Below, piece by piece: positions 1 through 10,481 of a DNA stretch of 64,000 nucleotides. The notes beneath the pieces are model-generated. The model was not told where the DNA came from. It saw only the letters and a program-made list of their open reading frames with translations, and did no database searches. A program made the position numbers and the translations under genes. The stretch is from positions 1 to 64,000 of the forward strand of contig JAUCBJ010007589.1 in assembly GCA_032718475.1 (NCBI GenBank), in the 5' to 3' direction. The DNA comes from Nemertoderma westbladi (taxonomy: Eukaryota; Xenacoelomorpha; Nemertodermatida; Nemertodermatidae). Position 1 is the stretch's first letter; each line of letters opens with the position of its first letter.

Positions 1-1488
1 ATCTTCACTGATTTTAGTCACATATAAAAGGAACACAGGCTGACTCATGTAGGGTCTATCAAATAACATTAGATTCACTTCAAACCACTTTAACATAAGT
101 CACAATCGTTATTGGTAACCTTTCTCTCTTACCTTCGGTATATCAAGAATATTGGGTTGCGGGGTTATTTATCGTTATTCCAAATATAATAATTCATCAA
201 CCATATTATGAAGAACTGACAGTAAATAGCAGTATAAAACAACAACTGAACAGTTAGGTAGATCGGTACGTCAGTACCGGTATGTCAGCAGGTAGTCGTT
301 TGGGCCGCAGGTCAGTTAAAGGATATATGCCCTTTATAATTAAACCTACCAGTGTACGACTAAAAAACAGTACAGCACAAAATACTTCCAAGCCGTTCTT
401 TCTTTGGCTCAAGACTGAATGTAAACACTGCACATAGGCATTGCGTCATTTCTCGGAAATTTTCTGTACAAGGAGCCACAAAAACGCTCTCATTGGCTGA
501 CTGAACTGAGAGACGCCGTAGAACAAAGGAAATCAACACGTATGAATGTCAGCTGTTAACCGTAGTCATAGTAACTACTGTTCAAGAGTAGCTATCACCC
601 TTTTGCGTCACGAATTGCCATAGAATCATAAAAATATGCCTTTCACAGTACACATACGGAGGAAATAGGTCTTAGATCCTCTAAAAACACCGATACAGCA
701 ATAATACGGTCTCTTACACTTATTAAATCAACTACAGAGTATTTTAATGTAAAAGATAATAAAAATAACGGGGCAATTCAGCAAAGGCTTTTACAGGTTT
801 CACTTTATCTGCTTTATTTACAAACATAAAATTGTCATATTTCAAAATTTGGTGCTGGGAAATTTCTAAATTAATTTATATGAATTCCATCTAATTGCAA
901 ACACCTATAAAATCTGGTGTAAATCGAAAATAGAGATGTTACAAATCATATTACATGCAATGTAATTTTCAAAAAACGTCTCAAAAAAGTGCCAAAGGTA
1001 GGGTTAAAAAATAGTGCTATAACTTGAAAACTTGGCAATATTTTTGAAAACGGTTTTCACTACTAGGAAGACAATAGAGTTTTAGGAAATGTCATAAAAT
1101 TTCAGATTCCCAACTGCGTTTGTTTCAGAATTATAATAAAAAAGCCACGGGGGGGGGGGGTCATATTGACCCCCCCACCCCCGGATTTAATAGGGTTAAG
1201 AGTTATAACAGAAAAGCCACGGGGGAAGGGTCATACTGACCCCCCCCCCCCCCCCAGGTTTAATAGGGTTAAACGGTTGATTTCAAAATTTTAAAATTTT
1301 AAAATAAAATTTTAAAATTTAGTGTGGATTCAACGACGACATTGGCTGAAATAAATGCGGGGAAATGTCTTTTTCTCAGTCAGATAAAAACCCGGGTTAG
1401 CACCATTTTATTGTTATGTGACATGACGATTAGCTAATTCTTTAACATTTAATACATTAACTCATTAATACATAGAATTCATTATTAC
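1..1488. other. Non-coding intron-like DNA with a dispersed repeat at its right end
   Basis: No gene is supported here. Most of it is AT-rich and presumably intronic or downstream of the EGF exon. From about 825 to 1275 it matches the repeat at 39290-39590: shared words include aaatttggtgctgg, cacgggggg, gtcatattgacccc and aatagggttaa. The tail is duplicated in tandem (1138-1200 and 1210-1272), each copy a G-run, TCATATTGA and a C-run that could fold as a hairpin. Confidence 0.6.
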
Positions 1489-1665
1489 CTTCACATTTGT
1501 AGGTGGCTATTTGTTGGTTTTCCGATAATGCTCTAGCTTGTTGTGGTATTTGTTGGTATCCTGGGCGGCAAAGACATTCAAATGATCCAACTATGTTATT
1601 ACAAGTAGTAGTTGCAGGATCACAATTATGCGCAATCGATTCACTACCAGAACATTCGTTTATAT
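1489..1665 (-). CDS. Calcium-binding EGF-like domain exon of a secreted lectin-like gene
   Basis: This 177-bp exon encodes a cbEGF module. It opens with DINEC, has six cysteines in EGF spacing, and carries the CNNIVGSFEC stretch that matches the Asn/Asp hydroxylation consensus. The acceptor is tttaatttcacag just upstream on the minus strand and the donor is AAG/gtaata at 1489/1488. The exon is phase 1-1: its first two bases AT join the G that ends the fibrinogen exon at 17687 to make the Asp of DINEC. That phase match is the main reason to place it in the same transcript as the exons at 17687-18286 and 33461-33653. cbEGF modules usually mediate Ca2+-dependent interactions outside the cell. 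The gene must continue past the left edge because no stop codon is reached. An exon of an unrelated gene is possible but less likely. Confidence 0.75.
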
Positions 1666-1763
1666 CTGTGAAATTAAACAAATACACATGCCTTGACGTG
1701 TTCGATTTTGGAATTTACTTAAAGGCTTAATAAATTTGTTAAGTTCAAACAGCCAATAAAACC

Positions 1764-2863
1764 TACTCCTTGCTGTAGGTCTACCTACACCTAATAAGGA
1801 CCTACTCCTTGCTGTAGGTCTACCTACCCTACTATCCTACTAAGGACCTACTCCTTGCTGTAGGTCTACCTACCCTACTATCCTACTAAGGACCTACTCC
1901 TTGCTGTAGGTCTACCTACCCTACTATCCTACTAAGGACCTACTCCTTGCTGTAGGTGTACCTACACCTACTAAGGACCTACTCCTTGCTGTAGGTCTAC
2001 CTACACCTACTAAGGACCTACTCCTTGCTGTAGGTCTACCTACACCCACTAAGGACCTACTCCTTGCTGTAGGTCTACCTACACCTACTAAGGACCTACT
2101 CCTTGCTGTAGGTCTACCTACCCTACTATCCTACTAAGGACCTACTCCATGCTGTAGGTGTACCTACACCTACTAAGGACCTACTCCTTGCTGTAGGTGT
2201 ACCTACACCACTAAGGACCTACTACTTGCTGTAGGTCTACCTACACCTACTAAGGACCTACTCCTTGCTGTAGGTCTACCTTCACCTACTAAGGACCTAC
2301 TCCTTGCTGTAGGTCTACCTACCCTACTATCCTACTAAGGACCTACTCCTTGCTGTAGGTCTACCTACACCTACTAAGGACCTACTCCTTGCTGTAGGTC
2401 TACCTACCCTACTATCCTACTAAGGACCTACTCCTTGCTGTAGGTCTACCTACACCTACTAAGGACCTACTCCTTGCTGTAGGTCTACCTACCCTACTAT
2501 CCTACTAAGGACCTACTCCTTGCTGTAGGTCTACCTACACCTACTAAGGACCTACTCCTTGCTGTAGGTCTACCTACACCTACTAAGGACCTACTCCTTG
2601 CTGTAGGTGTACCTACACCTACTAAGGACCTACTCCTTGCTCTAGGTCTACCTACCCTACTATCCTACTAAGGACCTACGCCTTGCTGTAGGTCTACCTA
2701 CACCTACTAAGGACCTAAACCTTGCTGTAGGTGTACCTACACCTACTAAGGACCGACTCCTTGCTGTAGGTCTACCTACACCTACTAAGGACCTACTCCT
2801 TGCTGTAGGTCTACCTACCCTACTATCCTACTAAGGACCTACTCCTTGCTGTAGGTCTACCTA
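1764..2863. repeat. About 38-bp minisatellite, left block
   Basis: Roughly thirty head-to-tail copies of a unit built from CTAAGGACCTACTCC, TTGCTGTAGGTCTACC and TACACCTA. A variant unit has CTACTATCC in place of the last part. Copies are very similar, which indicates recent amplification or homogenisation. Each unit contains AGGACCTAC and GTAGGTCT as near-complementary arms. The array resumes at 11574 after the RTE/BEL insertions, so it predates them. Confidence 0.9.
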
Positions 2864-3843
2864 CTACTACTACTACTACTACTAGGATCGGCATGCTGCA
2901 TTGCAGCTGCATTTTTAAGAATGCTGTGCCGGCTTGTCAACAAAATTGCACCGCCACAACTCCCTATCACCCATGACATTTGCTAGATCATCCGCATCTT
3001 TAAGGCCAGTGTCCTTTAAGATGCGTCTCAAGAATGTCATGGGCTGTCCACCATGCTTATTCACTCCATGAGGCTGCCAAAGTACAAGATTATGCACTGG
3101 CTGGTCCTCACGGCGAAAGCAATGTCCTGCAAAGCGGATGCGATTTTGTTCTAGTGTCAAGCTTGGGGGAATCAATGAGACACCTCCAATGTTATATAGT
3201 GTCTGGTTGGAGATGTGTGCATTGTACTTGACACAATGAACCCGGCGTAGCATTCTTGTGAATGTGCCATCCAGAGATTTGGTGTCCTCAGCAGTTAGAG
3301 CCCAGCATGGACTCCCGTAGAGGAGTACTGGAACTACTGCTGCTCTAAATAATCGGACCTTAAGTTTCCGATTAATTCTCGGTGACTTCCAAATCCTGGA
3401 AAGCCTATTCAAGGCTGCTCATGCCTTTCCCTTACGTATTCGAAGGTCCTCACCTGACTTCCGGATCCATGATCCCAGGTAACAGAAGTCGTCCACATGC
3501 TCAAGCATACCATCCTTTGAGCTTATGCTCATCCGATCAGAGACTTGTTGATGACTTTCAAAGTTAACTGTCAGAATTTTGGTCTTTCTGGAGTTAATAA
3601 AAAGACCAACACTAGAAGCAGCATGTTCTAATGAGCTGAGGAGCCGTTGGGCTCCCTCTAATGATTCTGAGAGTACTCCTAAGTCATCAGCAAAGTCTAG
3701 ATCAGTTAGGTACTTGGCAGGATTTCCTCGACTTCTGGAGCCAGTAGGTGGAGTTATCATCACCCCATCATCATTATAATGATCTAAGGACATGCGTAGA
3801 ACATAGTCAACCACAATAATGAACAAGAATGGTGCAAGTGTGT
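2864..3843 (-). mobile_element. RTE-type LINE copy 1, 3' part (split by the BEL element)
   Basis: This is the 3' portion of an RTE LINE, nearly identical to the full-length copy at 56325-60076. It ends on the minus strand in a short UTR and a TAG/TAC trinucleotide run, as RTE elements do. The frame includes the RT catalytic LDFADD and the C-terminal region, but a 1-bp indel near 3415 splits it into two frames. It was interrupted at 3843 by the BEL element and resumes at 10482. The pair 3839-3843 and 10482-10486 (TGTGT) is the BEL target duplication. Confidence 0.92.
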
Positions 3844-4113
3844 TGTAATAAAGTTATTACAGTAGATTTATACTATTTTATACTGTATACTTCCCTTGGT
3901 GAAGGTTTACTACCGGTACAGTGCTGATAGATGATTATTGTTTGAGAGACAAGCCAGCAAGCAGATTATTATATTTTTAGTATTGTCTGACAGCTGACCC
4001 TTTTTCTTGTTGCTTTAGCTGACTGCCGGATGCAGTCAGCATTATGTTCGACTGAAGGCTGACTGTTGGATACAGTCAGCACTTATATATTTGGTGTGCG
4101 TATATTCCGCACA
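3844..4113 (+). repeat. BEL 5' LTR (270 bp)
   Basis: It starts TGTAATAAAG and ends CCGCACA, matching 10212-10481 base for base on reading. It contains two consecutive hairpins of nearly the same sequence (4018-4040 and 4058-4080). Their closing base pair differs by a compensatory C-G to T-A change, which suggests a selected RNA structure near the 3' end of the LTR. Confidence 0.95.
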
Positions 4114-4135
4114 TTTTGGTGCCTGGACCCGGATC
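4114..4135 (+). promoter_or_regulatory. Putative primer-binding region of the BEL element
   Basis: The bases just after the 5' LTR read ttttggtgcctggacccgg. The position and the TGG-containing start fit a tRNA primer-binding site offset by a few bases from the LTR. I did not identify the tRNA. Confidence 0.5.
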
Positions 4136-4507
4136 CTGTTGAATGAAGGAATGTAATCGGTGTTTGGGAATACTGTTTGGCAGTTTGGTGAATACTGGAA
4201 TACTGCAGTACTGAACTGGAGTAACTAATCAGATAGGCTCAAACTGCAAACTGTTATATTTGGATACAGTGAACTGCGTATTCGACGGACGTACCTGTAT
4301 CTACGTTCAGACGGTTAGGCCTACCTATTGGTCTACCTAATCAGTATATTCATATTGCTGTATTAGTCAGTACGGTATATAACGGTACCGGTACTGCATT
4401 TCTGCATTCGGAAATAAACTGGAACTGTGACACAACGCAAATTACGAAGTCAATCCGGCCAGAAATATTTGTAATTTAATCTACCTAACCTAGGCCTTGT
4501 AGATAGA

Positions 4508-7500
4508 ATGGCTGAACCGTTGGGTAAGTTAAGGAAACGGAGAGCAGGTCATAAAGCAACCGCTACTCGTTTAATGGGAGATCTCCATGGCGAAATGTAC
4601 TCAGATTTCACCAACCGTACATTACACGATGATGTAAATGTTGAAACTATAGAGGATTTATCCGAGGGATTGCGAAATCAGAGGGCGAAAATAGCTGAGT
4701 TGACTGAGGAGATTCAACATCTTGTAGAAGATGAAGATCAGTTAGTTACCGAAATCAATTCGTCTGCTAAGGATGACATGCAGATAGGTTCCTTATTGCG
4801 TCGAGTAGATAAGTTATTAGGTCTAAGTAATTCTGTAAGTCAGCATGGCCAAATCCACCCTTCTGATCACATCGGTTTTAATCCGGAAAATACTGGGTTA
4901 GATAGAACCCAGATAGGAAATACGAGGCCTATGGGATTAACCCCTCAGAAGCTTCCAAACCTTAAACTCCCAAAATTTAGTGGCGATCCGATAGAATGGC
5001 CCAATTTCTGGGATCGATTTGAGGATGCAATACATAAGAGAACTGATCTAGCTGGAGCCACTAAATTTACGTATCTAGAAGGCCAACTCTCTGGTGAGGC
5101 TTCTTCTTTAGTAACAAACTTCCAGAGAAGTAATGATGATTATATTGAGGCCATTGAACTTCTTAGGACTACTTATGGTCAGAAAAAGTTAATTATGAGG
5201 GCTCGTCTCAATACGGTGTTCGATATGGAGTCTCCTAAAGCGACTTCGAAGGATTTAGCTTCATTTCGAGCAAATTATGAAGCGCAACTGCGTGGAATCA
5301 AACAACTTGGAGGTAATGTGGAGGAATCTGGCTACGTATACGCCGAACTAATTCTTCGTAAGCTTCCTGCTTCAGTTCGTAGTAATATAAATAGGGCCGC
5401 TCGCTCCACTTATTGGACGCTTGAGGAGTTACGGGTAGCTCTAAATGATGAAATCGAACAGTTAAGGTCTACTGAATCACAAAGTACTTACCTAAAACCT
5501 CAGAATAACTATGGTAGTAAATTTAAAAGCGATAGTAGAAATTCATCAGCCAATTCTGTGGGTTCTGAAACTGGAGGAACACTTGGCTCTTTCAGCACGA
5601 CAGCAAGTACACCATTCGATAGGAAACGCAGACCGGTTTCCTGTTATCTATGTAAGGCAGATCACCCTGCCCGATTGTGTGACCAGTATAAGACTCCAAA
5701 TCTTAAATTAGCTCGAGTTAGAGAATTGCGTTTATGTACAAGATGTCTTAGACATAAACATTCAGAAGGTAAACCATGTCTCAGTGAGGAAGGTTGTCAA
5801 GTATGTAGGAAGGGTCACCATACCATTCTCCATTTGGATTCTAAACCAAATCCTAGTACAGTTGCAGCTATTACATCTGATACAGGCGATGTTTGTTTGG
5901 CAACTTCGGGTGGATCTACATTACTTCCTACTGCAATCTGTCCTATAAGATTCCTAAATGATGGGAAGGAAGATGATTACTCTGTTCGTACAATTCTCGA
6001 TCAAGCTGCACAACGTACTTTTATACTCCGTCGAATTGTCAAGGCATTAGGATTGAAGACAATTAATAAGGTGTCATCTTCTATAGACGGTTTTAATAAG
6101 GAAGGACCAAGGAAGGTTTATGATGAAGTTCGTTTCCGAATTTCAACTTCGGATGGTTTAATTGAGACTTGGGCGTTAGTTGTAGATAAGTTGCCTCTTA
6201 GATTATCTTCCCCGGGTCGTACCAAGATGGTCTCTCAACTACAGCTGCGTGGATTTAAGTTAGCAGATCCTCGTACCGGAGATGATTTATCTGACATTGG
6301 GTTGTTGATAGGAGTCGACCAGTACTTTAACTTCGTTTATGGGGAATGTATTCAAGGTGGTATTTATCGGCTTCCTTCTAATCTTGGTGATGTCATTACT
6401 GGTACATTGCCTTTATGTGATTCCCAATCAAACTCAATTCAATCAAATGTTATTACGGCTCTCCTTATTGGTTGTGTCGAAGAGTCGGATAATCTTGATG
6501 ATGCCCTCGAACGACTTTGGAGATTAGATACAATCGGTATCTCACCTGATGACACCAACCCTATTGATGAAGTTGTTATGAAGGAATTTGAAGAAAACAC
6601 TAAGTATGTTGATGGAAGATATGTTGTTCGTCTACCTTGGAAACCGGATTTTCCAAGTCTACCATCCAATTACGGATTAACGATAAAGCGACTTCAGTCG
6701 ACATTGACGAAGTTGTCAAAGAATCCTTTGTTATTGGAATGTTATAATAGTATTATTCTTCAACAGTTAGAACGTGGATTTATAGAACTAGCACCCCCCT
6801 ATATTGCTACGGGTTCTAAAATACACTACCTAGCCCACCATGGAGTTGAAAAACAGTCGATAACAACTCCATTACGAATCGTATTCGATTGTTCGGCACG
6901 GGCTGGTCGCGGGTTACCGAGTCTCAACGATTGTTTGTATTCGGGACCGAGTTTAATCTCACAAGATCTCATTGAAATGCTACTGCGTTTTCGTCTGAAC
7001 CTGTATTGCGCATTGGCGGATATCGAGAAGGCTTACTTACAGGTGATATTAGATGAAAACGATCGTGACGTCACACGCTTCATGTGGCCAGAGGATCCAA
7101 CCAATCCTCACAGTCCTTGGGTCACATATCGATTTCGAGTAGTCCTTTTTGGTGCTACTTGTTCCCAATTCCTTCTCAATGCTACTGTGCGTCATCATGT
7201 CCGCAAACTAAACCCTCCATGCGCTCAACGTATTCTCAATGGTTTGTACGTAGACAATTTACAAGCTAATGATAATTCTGAGCATTGTTTAATTAATTTT
7301 TATAACGAAAGTCGCGGTATTTTAGCCGCTGGTGGGTTTCCTTTAAGGGAGTGGGTTACTAATTCACCAGAATTAGCTGAGTTGATAAAAGTAAACCATG
7401 ACGGACCTAAAGTAACTCATAATGAACAAAAGGTTTTGGGATTATGTTGGAACATGTCTGATGACGTCATAGGATTCCAAGATAGGAACATGACATCATC

Positions 7501-10081
7501 AGTGGTTATTTTAACAAAACGTAAGGTTGTTAGTTTGGCATCAAGGGTTTTTGATCCATTGGGATTCATAAATCCAGTGACAATACGATCTCGTTTATTA
7601 ATACGGGATATATGGGCTCTCGGTATTAAATGGGACGCCCCACTCCCAGACAACATTGTAAAAGAGTGGCATAACATTCTTTCTGATCTTATTTTGTGCT
7701 TTAGTTTTTGTCTGCCTAGGCAATTATGTGTAACTCCTGAAGCATCTATACACGCTTTTTGTGATGCATCAGGAAAAGCTTTCGGTGCTGTTATTTATAT
7801 TGTTTTAGATAATATTTCTAAACTTGTGATTTCCAAGTGTAAACTTGCTCCAATCAAGGGTGGTAAAACCACACCTTCATTACCGCAGCTAGAATTGACA
7901 GCTGCTGCTATTGGATCAAAACTTCTAAAGTTTGTAACAAACGTTTATAAAGTTGAAACTGATAATAGTAATAAATTATTTTTGTGGACTGATAGTAAAA
8001 TAACATTGGCCTGGATTAATTCTGACAAAATACAAAAACCGTATATCCAACGCCGTGTTCTAGAAATAAGAGAAAACTTACCCAATGGTACATTTCTTTA
8101 TGTACCAACAGACGACAATCCAGCTGATTGTTTATCTCGTGGTATTTCGGCCAAGAAATTTCTTAAATTTAATTTATGGATTTCTGGTCCAACCTGGCTC
8201 ACATCTGATAATTGGCCAAATCAAAATGATATTTCTGTTGACCAAATGGAGCCAGGTGAACAGCCAATTGTATCTATTGCAACAATGTCTGTTAATGAGA
8301 CTGTTATTTGTACTCCCCCTGTTATATGTCCAATCGATATTAAACGTTTTGGGAATTTCAATAAGTTGATAACTGTAACAGCTTTAGTATTTCGTTTTAT
8401 TAGAAATTTAAAGTGTGCAATTGTTGATAAATCTCGTACTCGTACTATAGTTGATATTGTGCCAAGTAATGTGCATTTTAATATTTTTCCATTGTTACGA
8501 GTGAGTGAAGTGCGCGATGCTGAAATTTGGTTAGTCCAACAGGCACAGCGTGAATCTTATCCAGATGTTTGGGATTACTTGATTACTTCTAAAGGTCGTA
8601 TGCCAACTATTGTGCGCCAATTACGTCTTACTATGATGGATGGTGTGATACGTAGTGTGGGAAGAATCGACAATGCCAATCTGCCATGGGAAACTAAATA
8701 CCCCTTGTTTCTACCATCCCACCATTGGTTAACACATTTAATCATTAAGTACACGCATGAACATTTAGTTAAGCACTCGGGTATTGCAGATACAGTAGTT
8801 TTCTTAAGACAGAGGTGGTGGATTCCAGCTATCCGTCAACGAGTTCGATCTCTGTGCAGACAGTGTACAACATGTCGTAAAATTCAAGGACCCCATTATC
8901 AAGTACCCCCTCCTCCCCCATTACCTAACATTCGAGTACAGGAATGTCATCCATTTAAGTGTAGTGGTGTAGATTACACCGGCAGTTTATTAGTGAAAGA
9001 CAACGACGACAAATTCAAGGTGTATATAGCATTATTTACTTGTGCTGCGAGTCGTGCGGTCCATTTAGAAATAGTGCGTGATAATAGTACTGATGCTTTC
9101 CTACTGGCTCTGCGACGATTTGTTGGGCGGCGAGGGTGTCCCTCGAGATTGTTGAGTGATAATTCGTCGACATTCACCTCAGCAGATGGTTGTTTAAGGC
9201 AGGCCAAAGAAGACCCTAGTGTCAGTAAGTTCTTATTGTCACATCGAATTGCATGGGATTTTATCCCCCCAGCAGCACCATGGTTTGGCGGGATATGGGA
9301 ACGCCTGGTGCGAATGATGAAGACTAGTTTGAAGAAGGTGTTAGGTTGCGCGTTAATATCTCTAGAAGAGTTGCAAACGCTTATTGTTGAAGTTGAGTGT
9401 ATAATGAATGACAGACCTCTTACCTATGTTTCGGGAGATAATAATGATCCACAGCCACTAACTCCATCAATGTTAATATCAGGTCACCGCATTAATACAT
9501 TGTATAATCCCAATAGCCTCGATAGTGATGTGTGGCGTGATCCCGATTATTGTCCAACTGTATCTAGAGATAGTCTAACTCGTGGTCATCTTCGTTTGCT
9601 AAAGTTATTGAGTGATCTGTGGACCCGGTGGTCCAAGGAATATTTAACAACATTACGGGAGCACCATCGTTGGAATTCTCGTGACCCTAGTAATGTTGTG
9701 AGTGTTGGAGACGTAGTTCTCATCCATGATAATGTCCTACCGCGTGGGCGTTGGAATCTAGGCAAGGTGATAGACTTACATCCGGGTAATGACGGGTGGG
9801 TTCGATTCGTAACCTTACGTACTGCTACGGGAATATACAAGAGATCAATTAAGAAACTCTATCCAATAGAATTAGCGTCTCCCGCCTCCGACGATCCTAT
9901 TGGTAACAACCCTATGGTTTCTGCACGCCCCCAAGCGGTGGTTAAGTTCGACAATCCTTCAGAACGCCAGCCCTCACAGCGTAAGGCGGCTCAATCGGCT
10001 AGAGAGAGAGTTTCATCTTATTATGACGATATTAGTGAGTCTTCAAAGTCTGAGTGCAGTTCTGGAAGTGAAAGTTTTTAG
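4508..10081 (+). CDS. BEL/Pao Gag-Pol polyprotein, 1857 codons, intact
   Basis: One frame from ATG at 4508, after a leader of about 390 bases with no long competing frame. Approximate domains: coiled N-terminus; Gag domain of the DUF1759 type (residues 150-300, LPKFSGDPIEWPNFWDRF); Cys/His zinc region (378-445); DUF1758-type protease (490-640); reverse transcriptase (750-930, YVDN at about 913); Pao-type A17 region and RNase H (CDASG 1084, ELTAAA 1128, WTDS 1159); integrase with an HHCC-like zinc domain (1410-1450) and catalytic D, D, E at about 1487, 1550 and 1596; DUF5641-like tail (1725-1785). Oddities: the protease centre reads LDQAAQ rather than D-S/T-G, and the RT box ends in Asn. To my recollection a YVDN box occurs elsewhere in BEL/Pao. 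No stop or frameshift seen. Confidence 0.95.
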   Translation: MAEPLGKLRKRRAGHKATATRLMGDLHGEMYSDFTNRTLHDDVNVETIEDLSEGLRNQRAKIAELTEEIQHLVEDEDQLVTEINSSAKDDMQIGSLLRRVDKLLGLSNSVSQHGQIHPSDHIGFNPENTGLDRTQIGNTRPMGLTPQKLPNLKLPKFSGDPIEWPNFWDRFEDAIHKRTDLAGATKFTYLEGQLSGEASSLVTNFQRSNDDYIEAIELLRTTYGQKKLIMRARLNTVFDMESPKATSKDLASFRANYEAQLRGIKQLGGNVEESGYVYAELILRKLPASVRSNINRAARSTYWTLEELRVALNDEIEQLRSTESQSTYLKPQNNYGSKFKSDSRNSSANSVGSETGGTLGSFSTTASTPFDRKRRPVSCYLCKADHPARLCDQYKTPNLKLARVRELRLCTRCLRHKHSEGKPCLSEEGCQVCRKGHHTILHLDSKPNPSTVAAITSDTGDVCLATSGGSTLLPTAICPIRFLNDGKEDDYSVRTILDQAAQRTFILRRIVKALGLKTINKVSSSIDGFNKEGPRKVYDEVRFRISTSDGLIETWALVVDKLPLRLSSPGRTKMVSQLQLRGFKLADPRTGDDLSDIGLLIGVDQYFNFVYGECIQGGIYRLPSNLGDVITGTLPLCDSQSNSIQSNVITALLIGCVEESDNLDDALERLWRLDTIGISPDDTNPIDEVVMKEFEENTKYVDGRYVVRLPWKPDFPSLPSNYGLTIKRLQSTLTKLSKNPLLLECYNSIILQQLERGFIELAPPYIATGSKIHYLAHHGVEKQSITTPLRIVFDCSARAGRGLPSLNDCLYSGPSLISQDLIEMLLRFRLNLYCALADIEKAYLQVILDENDRDVTRFMWPEDPTNPHSPWVTYRFRVVLFGATCSQFLLNATVRHHVRKLNPPCAQRILNGLYVDNLQANDNSEHCLINFYNESRGILAAGGFPLREWVTNSPELAELIKVNHDGPKVTHNEQKVLGLCWNMSDDVIGFQDRNMTSSVVILTKRKVVSLASRVFDPLGFINPVTIRSRLLIRDIWALGIKWDAPLPDNIVKEWHNILSDLILCFSFCLPRQLCVTPEASIHAFCDASGKAFGAVIYIVLDNISKLVISKCKLAPIKGGKTTPSLPQLELTAAAIGSKLLKFVTNVYKVETDNSNKLFLWTDSKITLAWINSDKIQKPYIQRRVLEIRENLPNGTFLYVPTDDNPADCLSRGISAKKFLKFNLWISGPTWLTSDNWPNQNDISVDQMEPGEQPIVSIATMSVNETVICTPPVICPIDIKRFGNFNKLITVTALVFRFIRNLKCAIVDKSRTRTIVDIVPSNVHFNIFPLLRVSEVRDAEIWLVQQAQRESYPDVWDYLITSKGRMPTIVRQLRLTMMDGVIRSVGRIDNANLPWETKYPLFLPSHHWLTHLIIKYTHEHLVKHSGIADTVVFLRQRWWIPAIRQRVRSLCRQCTTCRKIQGPHYQVPPPPPLPNIRVQECHPFKCSGVDYTGSLLVKDNDDKFKVYIALFTCAASRAVHLEIVRDNSTDAFLLALRRFVGRRGCPSRLLSDNSSTFTSADGCLRQAKEDPSVSKFLLSHRIAWDFIPPAAPWFGGIWERLVRMMKTSLKKVLGCALISLEELQTLIVEVECIMNDRPLTYVSGDNNDPQPLTPSMLISGHRINTLYNPNSLDSDVWRDPDYCPTVSRDSLTRGHLRLLKLLSDLWTRWSKEYLTTLREHHRWNSRDPSNVVSVGDVVLIHDNVLPRGRWNLGKVIDLHPGNDGWVRFVTLRTATGIYKRSIKKLYPIELASPASDDPIGNNPMVSARPQAVVKFDNPSERQPSQRKAAQSARERVSSYYDDISESSKSECSSGSESF

Positions 10082-10200
10082 TAACAAATGACGGATTTGT
10101 AGTTAGTTAATATGTATTGTTCAGTAATTGTTATTTACGAAAGATGTTTGTAATAATTTTAGTGTATATTATTTGTAACTGTACCCAATTGATTATTTTT

Positions 10201-10211
10201 GGGCGGGAGAA
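10201..10211 (+). promoter_or_regulatory. Polypurine tract of the BEL element
   Basis: The purine-rich stretch gggcgggagaa immediately precedes the 3' LTR, where a plus-strand primer is expected. Confidence 0.75.
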
Positions 10212-10481
10212 TGTAATAAAGTTATTACAGTAGATTTATACTATTTTATACTGTATACTTCCCTTGGTGAAGGTTTACTACCGGTACAGTGCTGATAGAT
10301 GATTATTGTTTGAGAGACAAGCCAGCAAGCAGATTATTATATTTTTAGTATTGTCTGACAGCTGACCCTTTTTCTTGTTGCTTTAGCTGACTGCCGGATG
10401 CAGTCAGCATTATGTTCGACTGAAGGCTGACTGTTGGATACAGTCAGCACTTATATATTTGGTGTGCGTATATTCCGCACA
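10212..10481 (+). repeat. BEL 3' LTR (270 bp)
   Basis: Identical on reading to the 5' LTR, including the paired hairpins (10386-10408 and 10426-10448). It is followed directly by the TGTGT target duplication and then by RTE sequence that continues exactly where the left part stopped. Confidence 0.95.

Larger units (their letters stand above)
3844..10481 (+). mobile_element. Complete BEL/Pao LTR retrotransposon
   Basis: A 6638-bp element bounded by two LTRs of 270 bp (TGTAATAAAG to TTCCGCACA) that I read as identical. Its 5-bp target duplication is TGTGT (3839-3843 and 10482-10486), the usual size for BEL/Pao. A primer-binding region follows the left LTR, a purine tract precedes the right LTR, and one unbroken gag-pol frame fills the interior. 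Identical LTRs and an open frame indicate a very recent insertion, possibly from a still-active family. There is no env-like frame. It lies inside RTE copy 1, itself inside the minisatellite, within the last large intron of the lectin-like gene. Confidence 0.96.

Noticed and set aside
1764-2863. CRISPR-like array
   Set aside because: Units are contiguous with no unique spacers, and the genome is eukaryotic; it is a minisatellite.
9850-10200. An env gene in the BEL element
   Set aside because: Only about 120 non-coding bases separate the end of gag-pol from the purine tract.
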